Assembly (NCBI RefSeq): GCF_013359775.1
Contig: NZ_JABMCI010000060.1
Coordinates: 62,001 to 126,000 of the forward strand
From: Cellulomonas humilata
Lineage (GTDB): Bacteria > Actinomycetota > Actinomycetes > Actinomycetales > Cellulomonadaceae
Reading direction: 5' to 3'
Length of the DNA stretch: 64,000 bases
This document shows positions 52,701 through 60,158 of this stretch, one piece after another. Numbering within the stretch: the stretch's first letter is position 1; every line of letters begins with the position of its first letter. A program made the translations under genes and the position numbers. The notes beneath the pieces are model-generated. The model had not been told where the DNA came from, did not search any database, and worked only from the letters and a program-made list of their open reading frames with translations.

Positions 52701-53168
52701 CTGGTCCGCGTAGGCCGCCAGCTGGAGCAGGGCGGTGACCTTCACGCTCCGGGCCAGCTTGGTGTCGAGCACGGCCCAACCGCCCTCCTCGCGCACCACG
52801 AAGTCGGCCCACCCCGTGAACCGGCCGTCGAAGAACCCCGCCTGGTAGATCACGCCGGCGTCGGAGCCCAGGGCGGCCAGCGTCGCCGCGTGCACGCGCT
52901 CCAGGGCGGCCCGCTCGCCGGCCTCGTCGTACCGGGGGCGGGCGATCGTGACGACCTCGCGCGACGCCAGGTACTCCTGCAGCACCCGGTTCTCGTGCGC
53001 GGTGCCCAGCGCGGAGACGCGCGCGAGCATCGCGTCCGCAGCGATCGGGGCGGGCTCCACCAGCCCGAGCCGGCCGTCGAGATTCCTCAGCACGGCGAAC
53101 TCGCAGGCTGCGGCGTTGGCCAGGTCGCTCGGGCTGAGCACGAGGCCACCGTCGTCGAGAAGGAACAT
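49704..53168 (-). CDS. TM0106-type RecB-like nuclease fused to SF1 helicase
   Basis: A 1154-residue protein. The N-terminal third is a TM0106/RecB-like nuclease: LSPSDLANAAACEFAVLRNLDGR, WADFVVREEGGWAVLDTKLARSVKVTALLQLAAYADQL (PD-(D/E)xK core with D and K) and a cysteine set ACGRCDVC that suggests an iron-sulfur or zinc site. A second part has an RNase H-like region (DIFFDFEGDPLW ... NRYDCVSTLRLRDWLL). The C-terminal third is a DNA2/Upf1-type SF1 helicase with Walker A GPPGTGKTYTGG (near residue 780) and Walker B VIDEAGQF (near 890), ending with VGTVDKFQGQEAAVV. Likely nucleic-acid processing; biological role unknown. Confidence 0.9.
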   Translation of the reverse strand: MFLLDDGGLVLSPSDLANAAACEFAVLRNLDGRLGLVEPAPIAADAMLARVSALGTAHENRVLQEYLASREVVTIARPRYDEAGERAALERVHAATLAALGSDAGVIYQAGFFDGRFTGWADFVVREEGGWAVLDTKLARSVKVTALLQLAAYADQLIGAGIPVTDEVHLILGDRTRSSHRLADLLPLYRERRARLEDVLDEHRAALTPVTWNDPRYRACGRCDVCAAQIAAHRDVLLVAGLRSTQRARLAAVGIGTVDQLAASTDAVPGIGGATLTNLRRQAALQVRQETSTEPLVFEVIDPGAVQDLPAPDPGDIFFDFEGDPLWTDDTVPADAPADWGLEYLFGVVEADRTFRPFWAHDRAQEKGAFVDFLAYVAERRAAHPGMHVYHYAPYERTALLRLAGRHGVREDVVDQLLRDGVLVDLYATVRRGLRVGSSSYSLKKLEPLYMGDETRESEVTTATDSITEYAEACHLRDAGNATGWQAKLDEIAEYNRYDCVSTLRLRDWLLAHGPAPTGSAAGELTEPADEDPLVANVLATSEVLDDPRDQQAVRMLAAAVGYHSRETKPFWWAHYDRLQSDPAEWLDPRGTLLVDGTPEVVEGWSIGPGKRTFARTLRLTGQLEPGSDLRAGGTAFALYDPPPAYAQTSSTGHRGWTAGVEILEVTVRGATDSASGTRDVLLVSDRLPTGATPGPDLPMALAPAAGPGVKSIVEAIRALVGRVADGLPDLPPLPAVDLLRRLPPRTRTLPLPRPDDVSGTTEAIIDAVLDLDGSYLAVQGPPGTGKTYTGGHVVAALAAQGWRVGVVAQSHAVVENMLHAVNAAGLPAEQIGKKAQDQHPAGAVWQSLPKGKDAAAFHARQPGGFVIGGTKWDFTSRDRVPDGGFDLLVIDEAGQFSLADTIAVSTAARNLLLLGDPQQLPQVTQGRHPEPVDRSALGWLVDGHDTLPDELGYFLARTWRMHPALCAAVSRLSYEDRLTAVPHTADRSLEGVAPGLRTVVVDHVGNAVSSPEEAAAVVHQVRDLLGRTWTDGTSRPLTGHDILVVAPYNAQVWTVARALKDAGIADVRVGTVDKFQGQEAAVVLVTTCASSADDVPRGMEFLLNRNRLSVAVSRAQWCAIIVRSRRLTDYLPARPEQLAELGAFIGLCATTTT

Positions 53169-53308
53169 GGCCCGAGGGTAGAGCGCGCCCCGGACAGAGC
53201 GGCCCCGACGAGGAGTGTCCCGAAACGCCCACGCCGCCGGCCGGTGTGCCACTACGTTACGAGCGCAGCCTGGGGTACCCGTCCTGGGCACCGTTCTAGG
53301 GGGCTTCT

Positions 53309-54742
53309 GTGCGTGCAGCGCGTGTCCGTCTCTGTGCCGTCGCCGTGGTGTCGGCGTTGGCCGTCGTCCTCCCGGCCGCCGGCGCCTCGGCGGCGAAGCC
53401 CTCGCGCGGCAGCGCCCCGGTGGTGTCGTCGGCGGGCATCTCGGACCCGCAGTCCGCGTGCGCCGCCGGTTCCGCACGGCCCTGGGTCCGGAGCACCACC
53501 CCGACGCTGCGCGCGACGCTGACCGACCCCGACGGGCAGGCGGTCCGCGCGACGTTCCTGGTGGTCGACTCGCGCGGCCGCGTGGTCTGGGCGCCTCCCG
53601 CGACCGGCCAGCAGGCATCGGGCCTGGAGCACGCCGTGACGGTTCCCGAGGGCAAGCTCACGGACGGCGGCACGTACACCTGGCTGGTCACCGGGCGGGA
53701 CGACGGCGGTCGCTGGGGGCTGCCGAAGCTCTGCCAGCTCACGGTCGACACCGCACCCCCTGCCCTCCCGACCATCACGCCCGTGGTCGGCGAGCCGGCC
53801 GTCTACGCGGAGGACGTGGCGTCCGGCGGCGTCAGCCAGCGCGGCTCGTTCATGCTGAGCGACGAGTCGACCGACGTGGTGTCCTACCAGTACGTGTTCA
53901 GCGGCAGTGCGTCCGGTGAGGTCCCTGCCACAGCCCCGACGATCTCCTACACGCCGACGACGTCCGGACCGCAGACGCTGCAGGTGCATGCCGTCGACCG
54001 GGCGGGCAACGTGAGCCCGACCCGGCTCTACCGCTTCACCGTCGCCGCGGTCGTGACCGGCGGCGGCAAGTGGCTGCTCGACGAGGGTGCCGGCGACGTC
54101 GCCACCGGCACCGGCGCGCCTCTGACGCTCACCCCGACCACGACCTGGACGGCCGGCCCGCTGGCCGAGCTCGCCGGTCGCCCCACGGATCGCGCACTGC
54201 TCTTCGACGGCCCCGCCGACGGCGCCGCAGCCGCAGGCCCGGCCGTCGACACGACGCAGCCCTTCACCGTCTCGGCGTTCGTGCGCCTCGATGCGCTCGG
54301 CAGCAGCGGCGCCGCGGTGAGCCAGGACGGGTCGGCCGCCAGCGGGTTCACGCTCGGCTACGACACCACCGGGTGCGCGGAGGGCGTGCCGGCCTGCTGG
54401 ACGTTCGCGACGAGCGGCGACGACACGTCGGTCACGCGGTCGGCCGGGGCTGCGAACCTCGGCTCGTGGGTCCACCTCACGGGGACCTACGACGCGGCCG
54501 GGGGCACGATCGCCCTCTACGTCTGCGAGATCGGCACCGCCGACGCACCCGGGAACCTGATCCCCGTGACCGCCGGGCCAGTCACGGTGGCCGCGGTGCC
54601 GCCGTCGCCGGGACCGTTCCGGCTCGGTCAGGGGTTCGGGGGGGCAGCACCGTTCGCGGGGGCGCTCAGCTCGGTGACCGTCACCGAGGGAGTCGTCGCC
54701 TCGACCACGTCGGTCCGCCGCGCCTGCTCGCTGGGTGCCTGA
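53309..54742 (+). CDS. Secreted LamG-like (concanavalin A-type) protein
   Basis: A 477-residue exported protein. Signal peptide: RAARVRLCAVAVVSALAVVL with AGASAAKP at the cleavage region. Two Ig-like beta domains follow, and the C-terminal 200 residues form a LamG/concanavalin A-like domain, with LLDEGAGDVATGTG, RALLFDGPADGAAAAG and GSWVHLTGTYDAAGGTIALYVCEIG as the hallmark strands. Such modules bind carbohydrate or protein ligands at the cell surface. AGGGGG precedes the GTG start. It sits between two DNA-processing genes without obvious functional link. Confidence 0.85.
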   Translation: MRAARVRLCAVAVVSALAVVLPAAGASAAKPSRGSAPVVSSAGISDPQSACAAGSARPWVRSTTPTLRATLTDPDGQAVRATFLVVDSRGRVVWAPPATGQQASGLEHAVTVPEGKLTDGGTYTWLVTGRDDGGRWGLPKLCQLTVDTAPPALPTITPVVGEPAVYAEDVASGGVSQRGSFMLSDESTDVVSYQYVFSGSASGEVPATAPTISYTPTTSGPQTLQVHAVDRAGNVSPTRLYRFTVAAVVTGGGKWLLDEGAGDVATGTGAPLTLTPTTTWTAGPLAELAGRPTDRALLFDGPADGAAAAGPAVDTTQPFTVSAFVRLDALGSSGAAVSQDGSAASGFTLGYDTTGCAEGVPACWTFATSGDDTSVTRSAGAANLGSWVHLTGTYDAAGGTIALYVCEIGTADAPGNLIPVTAGPVTVAAVPPSPGPFRLGQGFGGAAPFAGALSSVTVTEGVVASTTSVRRACSLGA

Positions 54743-54791
54743 CCGGGCCGCGCCTCCGACAGGGTCGTCCCGGGTGCGCTAGACACGTCCC

Positions 54792-56450
54792 ATGCCCCGC
54801 CTCTATCCCGAGGACCCGGTGTTCCGGGACGACGTCGGTGCCGAGCGCACCGTGTGGGAGGCGCTGCGCGACCAGCTGCCCGACGACGTCGCGCTGTTCG
54901 CGGGGGTCGGCCTCCAGGACGGGGCCACGGAGCGCGAGATCGACCTGCTCGTCGCGTGGCCGGGGGTCGGGCTGGCGGTCATCGAGGTCAAGGGCGGGCA
55001 CGTCACGCGCGAGGGCGGGACGTGGTGGCAGGGCTCGGGCGAGCGGCGGCACCCGATCGACCCCGTGCACCAGGTGCAGGACGCACGGCACGTGCTGCAC
55101 GAGCTGCTGTCGCGGTACGGCCTCGGCGCGGCCCGGGCGCGCGCCGCCCACGTCGTCGCGCTCCCGCACGTCTACGTGGCCCAGGACTGGTCGGCCCCCG
55201 AGCTGCCCCGGACCATGCTCATGGACCGCAACGACGTGGCGAGCGCGGCGGGTCTGGTGAAGCACGCGATCGACGGGCACGGCGCCGGGCACCTGCCGCT
55301 CGACGAGCCGGCTCTGGAGGAGCTCGTCGAGTACCTGGCCGGCAGCTTTCCGTCCCAGGTGGAGGTTCTCGCCCACGCCGCGCAGTTCGAGGACCACCTG
55401 GACCACCTCACGCGCGACCAGGCCCGGATGCTCGACCACTTCACCTGGTTCAACCGGCTCCAGGTGGTGGGCGGCGCGGGAACCGGCAAGACCTGGCTCG
55501 CGCTGGAACAGGCCCGGCGACGGGCCGCGTCCGGCGAGCGGGTCGCGCTGCTCTGCTACTCCCGCGGCCTCGGGCGGTACCTCCAGCGGATCACGCAGAC
55601 GTGGAAGGCGAAGGAGCGACCGGCGTTCGTCGGGCTGTTCCACGACCTGCCCATCGCCTGGGGCGCGCAGCAGGGGGCCGACGACGACGTGAACTTCTTC
55701 GAGCGCATCCTCCCGGCCCGGCTCGGCGAGCTGGCGGACAGCCGGCCGAGGACCGAGCTGTTCGACACCGTCGTCGTCGACGAGGCGCAGGACTTCGGCG
55801 AGCAGTGGTGGCCGTCGCTGGTCCGGTGCCTGCGGGACCCCGACAACGGTGGGCTGTTCGTGTTCCTCGACGAGGCCCAGCGCGTGTTCGGCCGGGACGG
55901 CGTCGCGCCCATCGCCACCCCGCCCGTCCGGCTCGACGAGAACCTGCGCTCCACCAAGCAGATCGCGCAGCTGTGCGGCTCGCTCCGGGACGACGTGACC
56001 CGCCCGCGCGGCATGGACGGCGCGCCGGTGCGGCTGCTGGACGTCCCGTACGAGCGGGCGATCGAGGTGGCCGACGACACGGTGGACGCGCTGCTCGAGG
56101 AGGGCTGGCTGCCCGGCCAGGTGGCACTGCTCGCCACCGGCTCGCGGCACCCGCTCCAGGTCGAGCTGGTCAGCGGCGCCGGGCACGCCGGCTACTGGGA
56201 CGGGTTCTTCGCGGGGGACGAGGTGTTCTACGGCCACGTGCTCGGGTTCAAGGGGCTGGAGCGGACGGTCGTGATCCTGGCCGTGAACGGGTTCCGTGAG
56301 GCGCAGCGCGCCCGCACCCTGCTCTACACCGGACTCTCGCGCGCGCGGGTGCTGCTGGTGGTAGCCGGACCTCGCGGCGAGATCGAACGGATCGGCGGCG
56401 AGGGTCTGCGCAGGCGCCTGGCGCGGGCCGACCTCCGGCAGCCGCGCTAG
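54792..56450 (+). CDS. NERD-domain SF1 (UvrD-like) helicase
   Basis: A 552-residue protein. The N-terminal NERD domain has GATEREIDLLVAWPGVGLAVIEVKGGHVT, with D ... E-x-K of a PD-(D/E)xK-like nuclease. The helicase core has Walker A VVGGAGTGKTWLALEQA, Walker B VVVDEAQDFGEQWW, FVFLDEAQRVF, and the C-terminal VLGFKGLERTVVILAVNGF and YTGLSRARVLLVV that match UvrD motifs V-VI. All catalytic residues appear intact. DNA or RNA repair or defence is plausible; unproven. Its stop shares CTAG with a convergent helicase-like gene. Confidence 0.9.
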   Translation: MPRLYPEDPVFRDDVGAERTVWEALRDQLPDDVALFAGVGLQDGATEREIDLLVAWPGVGLAVIEVKGGHVTREGGTWWQGSGERRHPIDPVHQVQDARHVLHELLSRYGLGAARARAAHVVALPHVYVAQDWSAPELPRTMLMDRNDVASAAGLVKHAIDGHGAGHLPLDEPALEELVEYLAGSFPSQVEVLAHAAQFEDHLDHLTRDQARMLDHFTWFNRLQVVGGAGTGKTWLALEQARRRAASGERVALLCYSRGLGRYLQRITQTWKAKERPAFVGLFHDLPIAWGAQQGADDDVNFFERILPARLGELADSRPRTELFDTVVVDEAQDFGEQWWPSLVRCLRDPDNGGLFVFLDEAQRVFGRDGVAPIATPPVRLDENLRSTKQIAQLCGSLRDDVTRPRGMDGAPVRLLDVPYERAIEVADDTVDALLEEGWLPGQVALLATGSRHPLQVELVSGAGHAGYWDGFFAGDEVFYGHVLGFKGLERTVVILAVNGFREAQRARTLLYTGLSRARVLLVVAGPRGEIERIGGEGLRRRLARADLRQPR

Positions 56451-58570
56451 GCGCCGACGAACCAGTCGGTGATCTCGGCTGCGTCCCCGTCGAAGGTGCG
56501 GACCTCGGTGGCGACCTCGACGAGGTCCGCGAGGAACCCGTCGTCCGCGTCGACCGTCCCGCGGGCATGGACGACGACCACCAGGGGCAACCGGTCCGCC
56601 TGACTCGGACGAAGGACCGGGCTCACGCGCTGCACCAGCTGACGGCGCGACCGGCTGCTGGAGAGGATCACCACCGCGTCGATCGTCGGCAGGTCGAGGC
56701 CCTCGTCGAGCGCCTTCGGTGCGGACAGGACGGTGACGCGGCCGCGTCGCAGGTCGCGCAGGGTGTTCCGACGGACCTCCGGCTCCTGGCCGTTGTGGAA
56801 CCACGAGGTGGCGACGCCCGCCGCCCGCAGATGCGTCGCGGCGGTGTCCGCGTCGTCCTTCGCGTGCGTGAAGACCAGCCCGCGGGCCGACCGAGCCAGC
56901 GTCGGACCGAGCAGCGCGACCGCCTCGACCTTCGCCGCGGAGGTCGCCAGCAGGTCGCGCCGGGTGCTCACCGCGCGCAGCCAGCCGCTGGCGTCGGCCG
57001 CGGCGCGCGCGTTCTCGCGCCACCCGCCCTGGAGCCGGATCGCGTCCTCGAGGAACGTGGCCGGAGCGCAGCCGTGCGTGGCGAGGCGGTCCTGGAGCTC
57101 CGTGATCTGCGCGGTGAGCGCGTCGTGCTCCGCCTGCTCGGCGGGGCCGAGGTCCACCGGCACGACCGCGAGCCGGAACCGTGCCAGCACGCCCTCCGCG
57201 CGGCCGCGGCGCAGGTCGCACCCGTCGAGCACCGTGCCGAAGTACGGCCGCAGGATCTCGTCGACCCCGGCGTCCTGGCGCTCGATCGACGACGTCAGCC
57301 CGAGGCGTGCCCCGAACCCGTCGCGGAGCGTCTCCGCGGGGCGCGCCGAGCCGTACCGGTGCACCTCGTCCGCGACGAGCAGACCCGCCCGGCCTTCCAG
57401 GAGGTCGTGCCCGAACGCACTGCTGACCAGCGACACCAGCACGTCGCAGTCGTCGAACGTGTGGGCGGTCGTCAGGTCGCGACGGCCGACCGACAGGCCC
57501 GGCAGCTGGACCGTCAGCGTGGTCAGCCACTGCTCGAGGAGGTCGGTCGTCGGCACCAGGACGAGCACCTTCTCGCCGCGGGTCAGCGCGTCCCAGGTGG
57601 CCAGGACCCCGACGACACCTCGGCCCTGCGCGCTCACCGCCTCGACGATCCCGCGACGGCCCGCGGCGAGCCACGCGTCGAGCACGTCCTTCTGCCACCG
57701 ACGCAGCTGGGGTCCGACGTACCGGACGTCGCCGCCGGGCGGCAGGGGGCTCCGGTCCGCGGTCGCGGGCGCGGCGTGGCTCTGGAAGAGCGCGCTGACC
57801 GACGGCGTGCGAGGCGGGGTGACGGGTGCGAGGACCTCGGCGGGCACCGGCGCCTCGATGGGCGCGGCGGTCTCGATGGATGCGGTCTCGACCGGTGCGA
57901 CGGGTGCGATGGCCGCGACCGGCGCGACGGCCGCGGCGGGGGGCGCGGGCGGGGCGGTGACCTGCGCGACCGGGCGAGTGGTCGGCGCATCCGGTGCGGT
58001 GATCGCGGCGCTGACCTCGACCGTCGGGCGGCTCGGCAGCGGCGACATCGGCGCCGCCGCAGGTCGCGGGACCGGCAGGGCGACCGCCGGCGGGTTGATG
58101 GCCGCCAGGCGGGCGATCACGGGGACCCGGACGGGGACCGTCGGTGCGTCGGCCGCGGGAGGGGCCCCGGTGACCGTCTGGGCGGGCTCGGTGTCCTGTC
58201 GGAGCAGGACCGACGGTCGGCGCCCGAACGCGGCCGCGGGCAGGATCCCGCCGGGCGTGACGGGCTGCTCGGAGGCGCCGGGCACGGCCCGCGGGCCGAA
58301 GGAGGTGGCAGGTGCGAGCACGTGCGGAGCGGGGTGGTGCGGGGTGGGGAGGTGCAGCTGTGTCGCCGGGTGGCCGGTTCCGAGCGCCCGCCAGCGCGGC
58401 GGCGTGCTGCCGTCGGACCGGAGTCGCGGGTCGCGCTCCAGCACCCGCTCGACCTCCGCCTCCGTCAGACCGGTGTGCCCGGCGACCGCGAGGCCCAGCG
58501 CCAGCTCCCGCGCGGACTGCTGCGGTCGCGCGATGAGGGCGGCGTGCAGCGCGTCGTTCGGCGTGGACAC
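56447..58570 (-). CDS. SF2 helicase-like protein with degenerate ATPase motifs
   Basis: A 707-residue protein. An N-terminal winged-helix-like segment (residues 1-60), a 200-residue Ala/Pro-rich linker and an XPB/SSL2-type core are visible. Motif I, expected as TGxGKT, reads VEAVSAQGRGVVGV (near residue 310), losing the Walker lysine. Motif II is VADEVHRYG; motif III is LGLTSSIER rather than TAT; motif VI is QRVSPVLRPS where GR is expected. Other parts (LVLVPTTDLLEQW, DEGLDLPTIDAVVIL) remain normal. It is open over its full length, so a non-hydrolysing, possibly regulatory helicase fold is likely. Convergent with the NERD-helicase through CTAG. Confidence 0.85.
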   Translation of the reverse strand: MSTPNDALHAALIARPQQSARELALGLAVAGHTGLTEAEVERVLERDPRLRSDGSTPPRWRALGTGHPATQLHLPTPHHPAPHVLAPATSFGPRAVPGASEQPVTPGGILPAAAFGRRPSVLLRQDTEPAQTVTGAPPAADAPTVPVRVPVIARLAAINPPAVALPVPRPAAAPMSPLPSRPTVEVSAAITAPDAPTTRPVAQVTAPPAPPAAAVAPVAAIAPVAPVETASIETAAPIEAPVPAEVLAPVTPPRTPSVSALFQSHAAPATADRSPLPPGGDVRYVGPQLRRWQKDVLDAWLAAGRRGIVEAVSAQGRGVVGVLATWDALTRGEKVLVLVPTTDLLEQWLTTLTVQLPGLSVGRRDLTTAHTFDDCDVLVSLVSSAFGHDLLEGRAGLLVADEVHRYGSARPAETLRDGFGARLGLTSSIERQDAGVDEILRPYFGTVLDGCDLRRGRAEGVLARFRLAVVPVDLGPAEQAEHDALTAQITELQDRLATHGCAPATFLEDAIRLQGGWRENARAAADASGWLRAVSTRRDLLATSAAKVEAVALLGPTLARSARGLVFTHAKDDADTAATHLRAAGVATSWFHNGQEPEVRRNTLRDLRRGRVTVLSAPKALDEGLDLPTIDAVVILSSSRSRRQLVQRVSPVLRPSQADRLPLVVVVHARGTVDADDGFLADLVEVATEVRTFDGDAAEITDWFVGA

Positions 58571-58665
58571 GGCCTGCCCCCCTCCAAGACGTCGATCTGC
58601 GAGGCGGGCCCCGGATCGCGGAGCCCACGCCTAGTAGTCGGCATCCGGGGGCCCGGAGTTCAGTC

Positions 58666-58685
58666 TCGGACGGTCACTCGTCCGA
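58666..58685 (-). terminator. Possible terminator after the HxlR gene
   Basis: TCGGACG (58666-58672) and CGTCCGA (58679-58685) form a 7-bp stem with a 6-base loop, 59 bases beyond the HxlR stop. A second imperfect G/C hairpin (around 58600-58655) lies in the same 173-base gap, which otherwise shows no gene. Confidence 0.45.
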
Positions 58686-58743
58686 CGGAACCCATCAGAA
58701 GTCGCGCGGGCAGAGCCTGTCGATGCCGAACGCCGGGTGCCGC

Positions 58744-59115
58744 TCAGCCGGCGACGATCTCCTCGGCGTTGTCCACGATCCACTCCATCAGGGGCAGCAG
58801 CCGGGCCACGAGCTCGGACCCGCGCTCGGTGAGGGAGTAGTCGACGCGCGGCGGGATGCTGGCGGTCACCTCGCGGTGCACGATCCCGTCGGCCTCGAGG
58901 GTGCGCAGGGTCTGCGCCAGCATCTTCTCGCTGATGCCCTCGACGATCCTGCGGAGCTCACCCCACCGCATCGTGCGCTCGGACAGGGCGACCAGGAGCA
59001 GGACGCCCCACTTGCTGGTCACGTGGTCGAGCACCACCCGTGACGGGCACGCAGCCGCGAGAACTCCGTCGGTCATCAGGCGGTCCAGGGCGCTGACCTC
59101 GTTGCTCACCGTCAC
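58744..59115 (-). CDS. HxlR-family transcriptional regulator
   Basis: A 123-residue winged-helix regulator. ACPSRVVLDHVTSKWGVLLLVALSERTMRWGELRRIVEGISEKML is the HxlR signature, with the N-terminal cysteine (Cys near residue 23) used by QorR/HypR-type members to sense quinones or diamide. The GTG start is divergent from an NmrA-like quinone reductase gene, the classical qorR-qor2 layout, so it probably represses that gene until oxidative or electrophile stress. Confidence 0.9.
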   Translation of the reverse strand: MTVSNEVSALDRLMTDGVLAAACPSRVVLDHVTSKWGVLLLVALSERTMRWGELRRIVEGISEKMLAQTLRTLEADGIVHREVTASIPPRVDYSLTERGSELVARLLPLMEWIVDNAEEIVAG

Positions 59116-59117
59116 GT

Positions 59118-59140
59118 GCGTACCTTACTCCAAAGTGGGT
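59118..59140. promoter_or_regulatory. Likely HxlR operator
   Basis: Between the divergent HxlR and NmrA-like genes, GTACC (59120-59124 region) and GGTAC flank an inner ACT-n4-AGT dyad in TTACTCCAAAGTGGG. Such TAC-n-GTA-type dyads are typical HxlR/QorR operators; exact boundaries are uncertain. Confidence 0.5.
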
Positions 59141-59220
59141 ACCCGCCATCTGGAAGGTTCCGGGTATGCGGCCGGTTGCGGCGGACGACACCCAGTCGCT
59201 CCACCGAGAGGAACTCCGTC

Positions 59221-60072
59221 ATGTCCGTCGTCGTCACCGGTGCCACCGGCCACCTCGGCCCGCTCGTCGTCCAGCACCTCCTCGCCGGTGGGCTCGCCGC
59301 CGACCAGATCGTCGCGGGCGCCCGCCGCCCCGAGCTGCTCGCGGACCTGGGCGTCCGCACCGCCGCTGTCGACTACGGCGACGCCGCCTCGCTGGAGGCC
59401 GCGTTCGCCGGCGCCGAGACCGTCCTGCTCGTCTCGGGCAGCGAGGTCGGCCAGCGGGTCGCCCAGCACGGCCGCGTCATCGACGCCGCGAAGGCCGCCG
59501 GGGTCCGCCGCGTCGTCTACACGAGCGCGCCGCACGCCGACACGACCGAGCTCGTCCTCGCGCCCGAGCACAAGGCCACCGAGGAGCTGCTGCGCGCGTC
59601 CGGGCTTGCGTGGACCATCCTGCGCAACAACTGGTACACGGAGAACTACGTCGGCACGCTCGACCAGGCCCGCGCCACCGGGGTCATCCTGACCGGCGCA
59701 GGCGACGGCCGCGTCGCCAGTGCGACGCGCGACGACTACGCCGCCGGCGCGGCCGCGGTCCTGCTGGGCGTCGACCACGACGGCCGCGTCTACGAGCTCT
59801 CCGGCGACGTCGCCTGGACCTTCGACGACCTCGCGGAGGCGGCGTCGACGGTGCTCGACGTCCCGGTCGTCGCCAAGCAGGTCTCGTTCGACGAGCACCG
59901 CGCGATCCTGCTCGACGCCGGTCTGGACGAGGGCACCGCGGACTTCGTGGCGACGCTCGACGCCGACATCCGCCGCGGCGACCTGGCCGACGCGACATCG
60001 GACCTGCGCACGCTCATCGGTCGCCCGACTACGCCTCTCGTCGACGGGCTGCGCGCGGCGCTCAGCTCCTAA
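59221..60072 (+). CDS. NmrA-like NAD(P)H-binding oxidoreductase (QOR2-like)
   Basis: A 283-residue atypical SDR. SVVVTGATGHLGPLVVQHLLAGG has the GATGxxG motif, AETVLLVSGSEVGQRVAQHGRVIDAAKAAGVRRVVYTSAP and the AWTILRNNWYTENY segment match QorA2/quinone reductase-like NmrA proteins. It would reduce quinones with NADPH. GAGAGGAAC eight bases before the ATG is the ribosome binding site. It is divergent from the HxlR regulator with a dyad between them. A hairpin follows before the ABC-F gene. Confidence 0.9.
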   Translation: MSVVVTGATGHLGPLVVQHLLAGGLAADQIVAGARRPELLADLGVRTAAVDYGDAASLEAAFAGAETVLLVSGSEVGQRVAQHGRVIDAAKAAGVRRVVYTSAPHADTTELVLAPEHKATEELLRASGLAWTILRNNWYTENYVGTLDQARATGVILTGAGDGRVASATRDDYAAGAAAVLLGVDHDGRVYELSGDVAWTFDDLAEAASTVLDVPVVAKQVSFDEHRAILLDAGLDEGTADFVATLDADIRRGDLADATSDLRTLIGRPTTPLVDGLRAALSS

Positions 60073-60109
60073 ACAGGGCGCACGACCGTCGGACCTCCGC
60101 GTACCTTCT

Positions 60110-60140
60110 CCGAGTCCCGCCGTCCGTCGGCGGGGCTCGG
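60110..60140 (+). promoter_or_regulatory. Strong hairpin before the ABC-F start (attenuator or terminator)
   Basis: CCGAGTCCCGCCG (60110-60122) and CGGCGGGGCTCGG (60128-60140) pair over 13 positions with one G-U wobble and loop TCCGT. It ends just before the AAGGAGA ribosome binding site of the ABC-F gene at 60159, so it may terminate the oxidoreductase transcript or regulate ABC-F expression. Confidence 0.6.
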
Positions 60141-60158
60141 GCGAAGGAGAATGACCGC

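Noticed and set aside
49630..53232. A 1200-residue open frame on the same strand as the TM0106-type gene
   Set aside because: It is an out-of-frame shadow; the composition is Arg/Ala/Gly-rich and no motif is present.
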